This document shows, piece after piece, positions 1 through 9,464 of a DNA stretch of 64,000 nucleotides. This DNA comes from Anaeramoeba ignava (taxonomy: Eukaryota > Metamonada > Anaeramoebidae): contig JAPDFW010000059.1 in the NCBI GenBank assembly GCA_028826165.1, positions 633,001-697,000 of the forward strand. Direction: 5' to 3'. Made by a program: the position numbers and the translations under genes. The notes under the pieces are model-generated. The model made no database searches, had not been told where the DNA came from, and worked only from the letters and a program-made list of their open reading frames with translations. Within the stretch, counting starts at the first letter, position 1. Each line of letters begins with the position of its first letter.

Positions 1-2676
1 TTTGTTCCCATTGGATAAAAAGCATTTTCAGTGCAAGTGTGAATTTGGAAATTTTCAGGTAAATCAATGAAGCAAAATTGTAGTTATTTGTGTCAATGCA
101 TCTTTGAATAATGATGGGTGTTCTGTAAACACCGAAGAAATCATCGAGAATTTTCTCCAAATGTTGTTGAATGGATTTGATTTTTTGGATTTTCTGCATT
201 TTTTGGATGACATTTTGATTTGGATATTTTTTGGGGGATTCTTTTTGATTTTGATTTTGTTTTTGTTTTTGTTTTTGATTTTGTTTTTGTTTTTGATTTT
301 CTTTTGATTTTGTTTTTCTTTTTGATTTTCTTTTTGATTTTCAAATTGATGATATTTATTCAAAAGTATAAGAAAACAAGTGATATAAATTTCCAAAGAT
401 TCTATGATATTGAGTTGGGATTGAGGGTCATTGGGGTCAATCAAAGGTTTTGGCTTTATATTATCAGGAGATGATTTTGTGGGGGAAGATGGGGGGAATG
501 ATGTGAATAATTGACGTATATCTTGGGAGGGTTGGAACTGTGTGATGCAATTATTGAGAGTTTTTTCTGTGGAAAATGGAAGTATGTCGATTAAGAGCAG
601 GTAATATTTGGAGATCTCTTTGCGCTCGTTTGTGATGATGAGGTCGATCTGTTGTTCGATTGTCAGAAAGGAGAGGAGACTGCCGCGACGGAAGTTGAGG
701 ATGACATTTCCATAACCGTTTGAAATGAGCATATCGATGTCACGAGTGTTGAGGAAAAAATTGCTGAATTCAATAAGTTGTTCAAGAGCAGACTCGACAA
801 TTTGTCTTGAGATTGCGACCTTGAAAAACTCCTGCTTGAACCCGTACATAAGAAAGAGACCCAGTGCGCGATTTGCGTTATAAAAAGTGTTTGTGGAAAG
901 AAAATGTTCGAGATCGTTAGTCGTTGTTGAAATTTGGTCCTGGTTAGGCGAAACACCCGACTTGAACTGCAACAATTGCTGGACATAACACATTAGAAGA
1001 ATATCCGACATGACTCTTGCGGAATCGGCATAGAGGTTCTCGGGGAATTGAAGCGCGGCTTTGAGATGCGAAATTGCGACGTCGATCCTATCCACCTTGG
1101 CAAATTGGGTTACGATCTTATTTGTCTTCACGTTGGAAAGACAGTAGAGCTCGTGAGCCTGAACAAAGTTTCCTGCCTCAAATTGCTTGTCGGCTGCTTG
1201 TTCATACAGGGAAAGAATATTGAGGCCGAATGTTTTGCCCAAGGTCTCCGCTTCTGTGTAGGATGACTCCTGTATCAGTTGGTTGAAGATCTGCTCGGGA
1301 TGATACTTGGGAACTAATTCATAAACAGACTCGTTTGTCCACACATAGCAAATTGCTGGTGGTTCGAGATTTTTGCGCAAAATTCCTCCGATTGTTTCAT
1401 TCTCACCAAGTTTGAATCTTTGAACAACAGTTTCGTCGATGCGTTTATATGCCATCCTGGGCATTGAGTTGGTCGAGGAAATCGACAGGAATTTCGAGAT
1501 CACATCGATTTGATTGAACGTTCTTTTAGCCTCGTCTCTTGAAGACGCAATAAAAAAATTATCAGTGGAAACAACATGCATTGAAACTGGTGTGACATCA
1601 TAAACAAAAAGTGGATACGTTGTTAAATCGGGTTCGTAGAGCTCGAGCTTGTGCAATGAGGGGTCGTAAACGCTGACAAACATACGGCTTTCCGAGTGCT
1701 GGACAGCCAGTCTTGAGCCTTGAGAAAATTTGGTCGCTTCCATTAATATAAAAGGTGATTTCCCACTGTGCGTAATTACTGAGTGATACTGATGCTGATC
1801 ATCAAACTCCTCCAACAGCAACCGGTGGATCTTCCCTTGATACGTCGTGATTAAAATGAAACTCTGATCTCTGCTTTTTATCAACGTGATATCTTTTATC
1901 GGATTTTTTGACTGGACAACAAAATCTTCCATTGTCACAAGATCAACAAAATATATGCATCCCTTTGTTGTTGCCACAACCGCATAGTCTCTCGGCTCTC
2001 CGCGCTGAAGAGAATTCCCCTTCGTCATCCCCTTGCCTGTGTTGGATGGCCCAGATACGCCGCTGTCCTGTATCAGCCGCGAGCGCCACCATATGCAATC
2101 CGAGATATCCTCGTTTTTGCGTATTTTTTTCGTTAGTGATTTCAAGTACACTGTGTTTCGGTCGTGGATCTGAGACGGTATTTTCTTCTTGTTCGTCTTC
2201 GACATCTCCTCGTGCTGGCTTAGCATCCCTTTTTTTGTTTGTGTCGATGTTTTTTCGGAACCATCCAAATTTTTTTCCATTTCATTCAATTCATCAAAAC
2301 TTAACATTTTTTTAATAGACAAAAGAAGTGGGATAATTGTGATCACTGAATCAGAAGAAACAACAAGTAAAAACTCCGCGCTGGGCGACATTTCAATGCA
2401 TATGATTTCCTTGCTAATTGCCTTGTTTGGCGGCCACTTGATTTGCCTTATCCATCCAAGTTGATTTGCTGTTGAACACCGAATTGTTATGTGTCCTGTT
2501 GATATTGCTGCTACTAATATTGAGTATTTGCTGTTGAATTCTCGCGAAATTACTGATATAAATCGTCCTTTTGTTTTCGTTTTCGTTGTTGTTGTTGAAA
2601 TTGTCAGTATTTTTTCTAATGAGAACAATTCAAACTGATGGAATTTTTCATTTTCATTTTCATTTTTTTGATTCAT
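1..2676 (-). CDS. beta-propeller plus alpha-solenoid protein, 3' end beyond the left edge
   Basis: Start ATG is at 2676. The first 450 or so residues alternate short hydrophobic beta-strand-like segments, as in a WD-type propeller. From about residue 470 the chain becomes helical, with tandem-solenoid spacing (AADKQFEAGNFVQAHELY, VDRIDVAISHLKAAL) like Vps or HPS-type trafficking proteins. I do not recognise the exact family. The long frame appears to end at a TGA at 64-66, but the last 80 or so residues are out of register. After a Lys/Asn/Gln run, a one-base shift near 301-306 opens another frame that stays open to base 1 and reads as good helical protein (NNYNFASLIYLKISKFTLAL). The gene therefore probably continues leftwards. 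Codon use is clearly richer in G+C than in most neighbours. A vesicle-traffic role is inference. Confidence 0.6.
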
Positions 2677-2803
2677 TTTTAATTTATAAAAAAAAAAAAA
2701 GGAAAAAAGAAAAAAAATGAATTTTAGATTTTTTTTATCATTTTAAATTTCACATTAAAAATAATAAAAAAAATTCAAATCCAAAAACTTCAACTTCAAA
2801 ACT

Positions 2804-5800
2804 TCAAAGTAAATTTATTTGATAATCTTTTTTTAATGTTTCTCTTGCAATATTTTCAAGATTTTCAATTAAATCATTCTTTTCTCCTTTTTTTGCTTTT
2901 GTTTCTGGATTTTTCACATTAAAATAAATTTCTTTTCCAAAAAGTTTTCTAGCAAAAGTAATTGATAAAGGATTTCTTTTTTGTTTTGTTTTATATTAAA
3001 AAAAAAAAGAGTGAAAAATTTTTTAAATTAAATAATTAATATATTATTTACTGTAAAATCATTTGAGAAACATTTGAATTTTTATTAAATTCACTATGAC
3101 AAATTGATGAATCTTGAGTAAAATCTTCTAGATTTGTTGAATTGGGAATTGTTTGTGTAATTCTTGATGTTTCATCATCAAACATTAAAAAATTATAATT
3201 TTCTCCATTTGTTAACTAAAAAAAAGTAATTAAATAATTTTGATTTTCTTTCTTAAAGTTTTTAATTTAAAATACTGTTGATTTTTTTTCAAGTAATTTT
3301 TTGGATTGTGGATTTTTAAATAAATTTTCAAGTTCTCGACTCATTTTTAAAAGTTTTGTTTTCAAATTATTCTATATATATATATTAATAATAAAATGTA
3401 TAATTTATCAACATTTTTCTTATTAAATTCAAAAATTTTATTTTGTTTTTAGAAATACAATTTTATCAATTGTTTGTTGATCATTCATTATATCAATTTC
3501 TGTAATAACTGCTATTGTGATTAAATCAAATCTAGTCATTCTTAATCCAAAATATTTTCCATCAGGGTAATTTTGAGTATAAACCTGAAGCAAACAAATT
3601 AATATTTAATTTAAATCAATTTTTAAATCGATATTAAAATTAATTAAATCAATTTTTTTTTGAAAATACTTTTGAAAGTTCTATTTGAGCACGGTTTAAA
3701 TTTGTTTCACTTGAAAAATTTTGAATTTTTGAAGAATCAAATTCTATAGATGTAATATTTTCCATTTCAATTCGATTTTCATTTATATTTAGATTTTTAA
3801 TATCATTTATATTTTGAAATTCATTTTGATTTTGATTTTCATTTTGATTTTGATTTTCATTTTGATTTTGATTTTCATTTAGATTTTGATTTATATTTTG
3901 ATTTATATTTTGATTTTGATTTTGATTTTGATTTTGATTTTGATTTTGATTTTGATTTTGATTTTGATTTTGATTTTGATTTATATTTTCATTTTGATTT
4001 ATATTTTGATTTTCATTTTCATTTTGATTTTGATTTTGATTTTGATTTTGATTTTGATTTTGATTTTGATTTTGATTTTGATTTATATTTTGATTTATAT
4101 TTTGATTTTCATTTTCATTTTGATTTTGATTTTGATTTTCATTTTGATTTTGATTTATATTTTGATTTTCATTTTGATTTTCAATTTTATTTTGATTTTG
4201 GTTTTGATTTATATTTTGATTTTGGTTTTGATTTATATTTTGATTTATATTTTGATTTTGATTTTGATTTTGATTTTGATTTATATTTTGATTTTGATTT
4301 TGATTTTGATTTTGATTTTCATTTTCATTTTGATTTTCAATTTGATTTTGATTTATATTTTGATTTTGATTTTGATTTTGATTTTGATTTTGATTTATAT
4401 TTTGATTTATATTTTGATTTTGATTTATATTTTGATTTTGATTTTGATTTTGATTTTGATTTTGATTTTGATTTTCATTTTCATTTTGATTTATATTTTG
4501 ATTTTGATTTTGATTTTGATTTTGATTTTCAATTTGATTTTGATTTTGATTTTTATTTTCATTTTGATTTTCATTTTGATTTTCAATTTTATTTTGATTT
4601 TGGTTTTGATTTATATTTTGATTTTGGTTTTGATTTATATTTTGATTTTGATTTTGATTTTGATTTTGATTTTGATTTTGATTTTGATTTTGATTTTGAT
4701 TTTGATTTTGATTTTGATTTTGATTTTGATTTTGATTTTCATTTTCATTTTGATTTATATTTTGATTTTGATTTTGATTTTGATTTATATTTTGATTTAT
4801 ATTTTGATTTTGATTTATATTTTGATTTTGATTTTGATTTTGATTTTGATTTATATTTTGGTTTTCATTTTGATTTATATTTTGATTTTGATTTATATTT
4901 TGATTTTGATTTTGATTTTGATTTTGATTTTGATTTTGATTTTGATTTATATTTTGATTTATATTTTGATTTATATTTTGATTTTGATTTTGATTTTGAT
5001 TTATATTTTGATTTTGATTTTGATTTTGATTTTCATTTTGATTTATATTTTGATTTTCATTTTGATTTTGATTTTGATTTTGATTTATATTTTGATTTTG
5101 ATTTTGATTTTGATTTATATTTTGATTTATATTTTCATTTTCATTTTCATTTTGATTTATATTTTGATTTATATTTTCATTTTCATTTTGATTTATATTT
5201 TCATTTTGATTTATATTTTGATTTATATTTTGATTTTGATTTTGATTTTGGTTTTGATTTTGATTTTATATTTTGATTTTGATTTTGATTTTGATTTTGA
5301 TTTTGATTTTGATTTTGATTTATATTTTGATTTTGATTTTGATTTTGATTTATATTTTGATTTTGATTTTGATTTTGATTTTGGTTTATATTTTCATTTT
5401 GATTTATATTTTGATTTATATTTTGATTTTGATTTTGATTTTGGTTTTGATTTTGATTTTGATTTTGATTTTGATTTTGATTTTCATTTTGATTTTGATT
5501 TTGATTTTCATTTTGATTTTGATTTTCATTTTGATTTTGATTTTCATTTTGATTTTGATTTTCATTTTGATTTTGATTTTCATTTTGATTTTGATTTTCA
5601 TTTTCAATTTCATTTATATTTTCATTTTCATTTATATTTTCATTTTCATTTATATTTTCAATTTCATTTTGATTTTGATTTTGATTTTGATTTTCATTTT
5701 GATTTTGATTTTCAATTTTATTTTGATTTTCATTTTGATTTATATTTTGATTTATATTTTGATTTTCATTTATATTTTGATTTTGATTTTCATTTTCATT

Positions 5801-7532
5801 TTGATTTTCATTTTCAATTTCATTTTGATTTATATTTTGATTTTGATTTATATTTTGATTTTGATTTATATTTTCATTTTGATTTATATTTTGATTTTGA
5901 TTTTGATTTATATTTTGATTTTGATTTTGATTTTGGTTTTGATTTTGATTTATATTTTGATTTTGATTTTCATTTTGATTTATATTTTGATTTTGATTTA
6001 TATTTTGATTTTGATTGTGATTTTGATTTTGATTTTGATTTTGATTTTGATTTATATTTTGATTGTTGTTATTTTCTAAAGGAATATTTTCTTCATTTGA
6101 AAATTCTTTTTGAAGTAATTTTTCATTAAAAATAAAAACAGGAACATTTTCAAGAGTTTCAGAATTTTGTAATATTTTCCCAATATTAGATAATGAATTT
6201 GTTGAAAATTTAGTTGAAAGGAAAGTTTTTGGAATATCATAATCATTTAAAGAGTTATCAATATTATTTGTTTGAAATGTTCTCCATTTATCATATTCAT
6301 CTTGTTTATAAAGTAATCTATAATAAATCCATCGAGTAATTTCCAAATCAAGATCTGTGCAAAGAACATTTGTTTGATAAAAAATAACTCCTCCAAAAAA
6401 ATTATCCCAATTTCTAATTTCTTGTAAAATTTGAGAAGCAAGAATGAAATAACGATTGAAAGTCTAAAAATTGATTCCAAAAGAAAATATTTAAAAAAAA
6501 TATTAATATTAATATTATTATTATTAAACTACAGGTGGTAATTCTAAATATGGAAGAATAGGAAAAGATGGAAAAAGATGTAAATTTGGTTCAAATAATT
6601 TTTCTGGTTGTATAATAAAAGGAATTAATTCTTCACCAGCTCTTGAAATAAATGTTTTGAATTCTTCGTCTGATCCTTGAGCCTTCTGATTTTTATTTTA
6701 ATTTTAATTTTGATTTTAATTTTGATTTTAATTTTGATTTTAATTTTGATTTTAATTTTAATTTTGATTTTAAATTTTAATTTTGATTTTAATTTTAAAT
6801 TTAAATTTTAATTTAAGTTTTGATTTTAATTTTAATTTTTATATTAATTTTAAGTTTTGATTTTAAATTTTAATTTTAATTTTAATTTTGATTTTAATTT
6901 TGATTTTAATTTTGATTTTGATTTAAATTTTAATTTTAAATTTTAATTTTAATTTTAATTTTGATTTTGATTTTTATTTTGATTTAAATTTTAATTTAAA
7001 TTTTAATTTTAATTTTAATTTTAATTTTAATTTTAATTTTAATTTTAATTTTGATTTTAATTTTGATTTTGATTTTAATTTTAATTTTAATTTTGATTTA
7101 AATTTTAATTTCTAATTCAGTTTTAATTTTAAAAACCATTTCAAGATGATCAAAAGAATGATTATAAAATTGAAAACATTTCAAAAAATCATCATGTTTT
7201 TTCATCAAAGAAGAATCAGTAGTTTTATCTTTTTGACCACAAAGAACAGTAACAATATTACCAAGTTTTTTGATACTCAATTTGATATGAGAAAGATTAA
7301 TAATTTCAAGTTTACGTTTTGCAAAGAGGCTCATGAAATGTTCTGTAGCAGTAATAATACCAGCAAGCATTTCTTGATTATTTGGTGGCATTTCACTTGG
7401 ATAAAAAAATATTACTCTTTCTGGATAATCCTCATTATCATCTGAAACATCCTGTTCATCATCTTCACGAAACCAAAAGTAACAACCTTCTTGAAGTAAT
7501 TTAGAATCGAATTCTGGTTCTGGTTCAAACAT
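2804..7532 (-). CDS. HPS4: HPS4-like BLOC-3 subunit with giant Asn/Gln repeat, seven exons
   Basis: HPS4 pairs with HPS1 in BLOC-3, a longin-domain GEF for Rab32/38 on lysosome-related organelles. Exons by GT-AG and phase: 7532-7137, 6685-6533, 6463-3670, 3584-3459, 3371-3276, 3215-3052, 2975-2804. Exon 1 holds the first longin-like domain (IFFYPSEMPPNNQEMLAG, then FLKCFQFYNHSFDHL), matching the human HPS4 N-terminus. Exon 3 opens with a segment like the HPS4 region ending in CILYKG (here FFGGVIFYQTNVLCTDL). The rest of exon 3 is about 760 residues of Gln-Asn with Ile and Glu. Exons 4-7 give a beta-rich C-terminal domain ending after LKKDYQINLL. Total is about 1,300 residues, roughly twice the human protein. 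One extra base at 5262-5270 breaks the repeat frame; correcting it makes every exon phase agree. CCZ1 is the alternative but fits less well. Confidence 0.8.
3780..6065 (-). repeat. coding hexanucleotide array encoding Gln-Asn/Ile-Asn/Glu-Asn
   Basis: About 2.3 kb of 6-bp units reading GATTTT on the plus strand, interspersed with 12-bp GATTTATATTTT and CATTTT variants. On the minus strand these are CAAAAT (Gln-Asn), AATATAAAT (Asn-Ile-Asn) and GAAAAT (Glu-Asn). The array lies inside exon 3 of the HPS4-like gene with unique coding sequence on both sides. Its unit length is a multiple of three, so expansion and contraction preserve the frame apart from one 13-bp unit at about 5262-5274. Confidence 0.9.
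6686..7136 (-). repeat. simple-sequence intron 1 of the HPS4-like gene
   Basis: The 451-bp intron lies between the donor after codon 132 and the acceptor before KAQGSDEE. It consists almost wholly of TTTTAA and TTTTGA hexamers on the plus strand. On the sense strand it has essentially no G until the splice sites, so internal GT or AG dinucleotides are nearly absent. Confidence 0.75.
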
Positions 7533-7724
7533 TGAATTTTTTAATTTTTAATTTTTAATTTTTAATTTGATTTAATTTGATTTGATTTGATTTTTAAATT
7601 GATTTAATTTGATTTTTAATTTTATTATCAAAAAAAAAGAAAAAAAAGAAAAAAAATGAATTCAAAAAATATCAAAAATAATTTTAATTTCATTTCATTT
7701 TTTTTTTTGATATTTTTTTTTAAA
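7533..7724. promoter_or_regulatory. divergent spacer between HPS4-like and ADAT2 genes
   Basis: The 192-bp AT-only spacer separates two divergently transcribed genes and must hold both promoters or 5' leaders. It contains TTTAATTTGATTT-type repeats near the HPS4 side. On the ADAT2 side it has a TTTCATTTCATTTTTTTTTT stretch, which resembles the T-rich CATTTT motif seen before most genes in the window. No TATA-like element can be singled out in this composition. Confidence 0.4.
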
Positions 7725-8249
7725 ATGAATAAAAATTTAGAAAAACATAAAAAATTTATGAATAAAGCTTTAATTCAAGCTCAATTAGCTTTTCAAGAAA
7801 AAGAAGTTCCTGTTGGTTGTGTTTTTGTTGATTCAAGTAATAATAAAATAATTGCAAAAGGAAGAAATCAAACAAATAAGAAAAAAATAGGAATTTCACA
7901 TGCAGAACTTGAATGTATTGAACAAATTTTAGAATCAAAAATAATTGAGAAAAGTGATTTTAAAAAAATAATTGTTTATGTAACATGTGAACCATGTATT
8001 ATGTGTGCAAGTGCTTTGAGGCTTTTAGGTGTTAAAAAAGTTTATTTTGGTTGTGCTAATGACCATTTTGGTGGTTGTGGTTCTGTTTTAAATATCAATC
8101 AAAATATTTCTATTATTCATGGTTTTCCTTATAAAGCTATTGGTGGTATTTTGGAGAAAGAATGTATTGAAATACTTCATCAATTTTATTTATTTGAAAA
8201 TGAAAATTGTGATATTGAAAAAAGAAAGAAAAAAAATAAAGTAAAATAA
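7725..8249 (+). CDS. ADAT2: tRNA-specific adenosine deaminase, ADAT2/TadA type
   Basis: This is the catalytic subunit expected to deaminate wobble A34 to inosine in tRNAs, normally paired with ADAT3. The 174-residue protein has the zinc deaminase signature: HAELECIEQI supplies the zinc His and catalytic Glu, and TCEPCIMCASAL supplies the two zinc Cys. It also has the ADAT2-type segment FGGCGSVLNI and a C-terminal helix with a basic tail. I chose the ATG at 7725 because the family begins about 20 residues before VPVGCV. An in-frame ATG at 7656 would add a 23-residue, Phe-rich, leader-like extension that looks more like a T-rich 5' leader. There are no introns. It is divergent from the HPS4-like gene and convergent with ferredoxin. 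Confidence 0.9.
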   Translation: MNKNLEKHKKFMNKALIQAQLAFQEKEVPVGCVFVDSSNNKIIAKGRNQTNKKKIGISHAELECIEQILESKIIEKSDFKKIIVYVTCEPCIMCASALRLLGVKKVYFGCANDHFGGCGSVLNINQNISIIHGFPYKAIGGILEKECIEILHQFYLFENENCDIEKRKKKNKVK

Positions 8250-8692
8250 TTTTTGTTCCACTTTTTTTTTAAATTTGATTTTTTTAGATTTTGAATTTAA
8301 ATTTAAATTTAAATTTTAATTTTAATTTTAATTTTTGATTTTAATTTTAATTTTAATTTTAATTTTAATTTTGATTTTGATTTTAATTTTAATTTTGATT
8401 TTAATTTTTAATTTTAATTTTAATTTTGATTTTGATTTTAATTTTGATTTTGATTTTGATTTTGATTTTAATTTTGATTTTAATTTTGATTAATTTTAAT
8501 TTTAATTTTGATTTGAAAAAATAAAAAAATTTTAAAGTAAAATTCCTTCCTTTTATTTCAAATTTGTTGTTTTTTTGTTATTTGAAAGAAAAAGAAAAAG
8601 AAAATCAAAAAGAAAAATGGAAAAAATTTCCTTTTTTTTTTTTAAAAAAGAAAAAAGAAAAAAGAACTTAAAATGTAAATAGGGAATGAAAA
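8250..8692. repeat. AT hexamer spacer between convergent ADAT2 and ferredoxin
   Basis: The spacer holds TTTTAATTTTGATT hexamer arrays at about 8290-8515, followed by A-rich and T-rich runs with AAAGAAAAAGAAA. I see no coding or RNA signal. It lies between two 3' ends, so it contains only transcript ends and polyadenylation sequence. Confidence 0.6.
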
Positions 8693-9097
8693 TTATTTTT
8701 TGCCTTTTAAAGGAGCAAGAGTAACTTCAATATCATTAGCTTTTTCAGTTAACAACATTGCACAAGCAAGACGAGAATTAGGTTGAGGTTTAAAAGAACG
8801 ATCTTTAATAGTTTGAGTTTCTTCTTCTTCAGCAGGATCAAGTTTTTCTAAATCAGATTGTTTAACATATACTTGACATCTTCCACAAGCCATATTTCCT
8901 CCACATGTTCCAAGTACATTCTTCATTTTTGCTTCATCTGCTGCTTCATAAAGTGTCATTCCTTCGTCAAATTCTAATTTATTCTTTTTGCCTTCTCGAT
9001 CAATTACTGTTAAAGAACTCATTAATCTTTTTGTTATTGTTTTGATAAATTGTTGTGAAATTTTGGGGGTTGTTTCTTTTTTAATAATTGATAACAT
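8693..9097 (-). CDS. [2Fe-2S] ferredoxin, mitochondrial (adrenodoxin) type with presequence
   Basis: This 134-residue protein is an electron carrier for iron-sulfur cluster assembly or organellar redox chemistry. The cluster ligands follow the adrenodoxin pattern C-x5-C-x2-C-x37-C (TCGGNMACGRC, later RLACAM). Residues 1-27 are rich in Lys, Ser, Thr and Arg with no acidic residue except one Glu, and can form an amphipathic helix. That is consistent with import into a mitochondrion or mitochondrion-related organelle such as a hydrogenosome. The mature part begins near SSLTVIDREGKK. It is a single exon, with AAAAATGAAAAA motifs just upstream on the plus strand. The family assignment is firm; organelle type is inference. 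Confidence 0.9.
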   Translation of the reverse strand: MLSIIKKETTPKISQQFIKTITKRLMSSLTVIDREGKKNKLEFDEGMTLYEAADEAKMKNVLGTCGGNMACGRCQVYVKQSDLEKLDPAEEEETQTIKDRSFKPQPNSRLACAMLLTEKANDIEVTLAPLKGKK

Positions 9098-9464
9098 TTT
9101 TATTATTTTTAAAAAAATTTAAAAAAATTGAAAAAAATTGAAAAAAATGAAAAATGAAAAAAATTAAAAATGAAAAAAATTAATTTTTTTATTATAATTT
9201 TTTTATTTTGGGGTGTTTTTTTTTTATGATTTGGATTTAAAAAATTTTTTTGATTTTGATGTCTTTGAAAAAATTAATTCAAAATTGATCCAAAAAATAA
9301 TAAAAAAAATAAAAGAAAAAAGAAAAGAAAAAAATTGAAAAAATTTTGATCAATAAAATTTCCATAATAAAGTAATAATAAAGAATATAATTAAAATCAA
9401 TATTCTACTTATAAATTTAATATCCAAAGTTGTTCTTTTTTGATAAATTTTTTTTTCAATCTTT
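9098..9464. other. AT-rich spacer upstream of ferredoxin
   Basis: The spacer is A/T-only with repeated AAAAAATGAAAAA and AAAAATTGAAA at 9120-9180, immediately upstream of the ferredoxin start on the minus strand. The remainder is A/T-rich sequence at the 3' side of the next minus-strand gene. I see no gene here. Confidence 0.5.

Noticed and set aside
64-66. TGA as the true stop of the left-edge gene
   Set aside because: The preceding 80 residues are out of register with a better open frame that continues to the window edge.
3886-6129. 747-residue plus-strand frame of Ile-Leu then Asp-Phe repeats
   Set aside because: It is the antisense reading of the Gln-Asn hexamer array inside the HPS4-like exon and has no unique sequence of its own.
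7656-7724. Upstream ATG adding 23 residues to ADAT2 as a targeting peptide
   Set aside because: The extension is Phe/Ile from a T-rich leader, lacks basic amphipathic character, and the family start fits the ATG at 7725.
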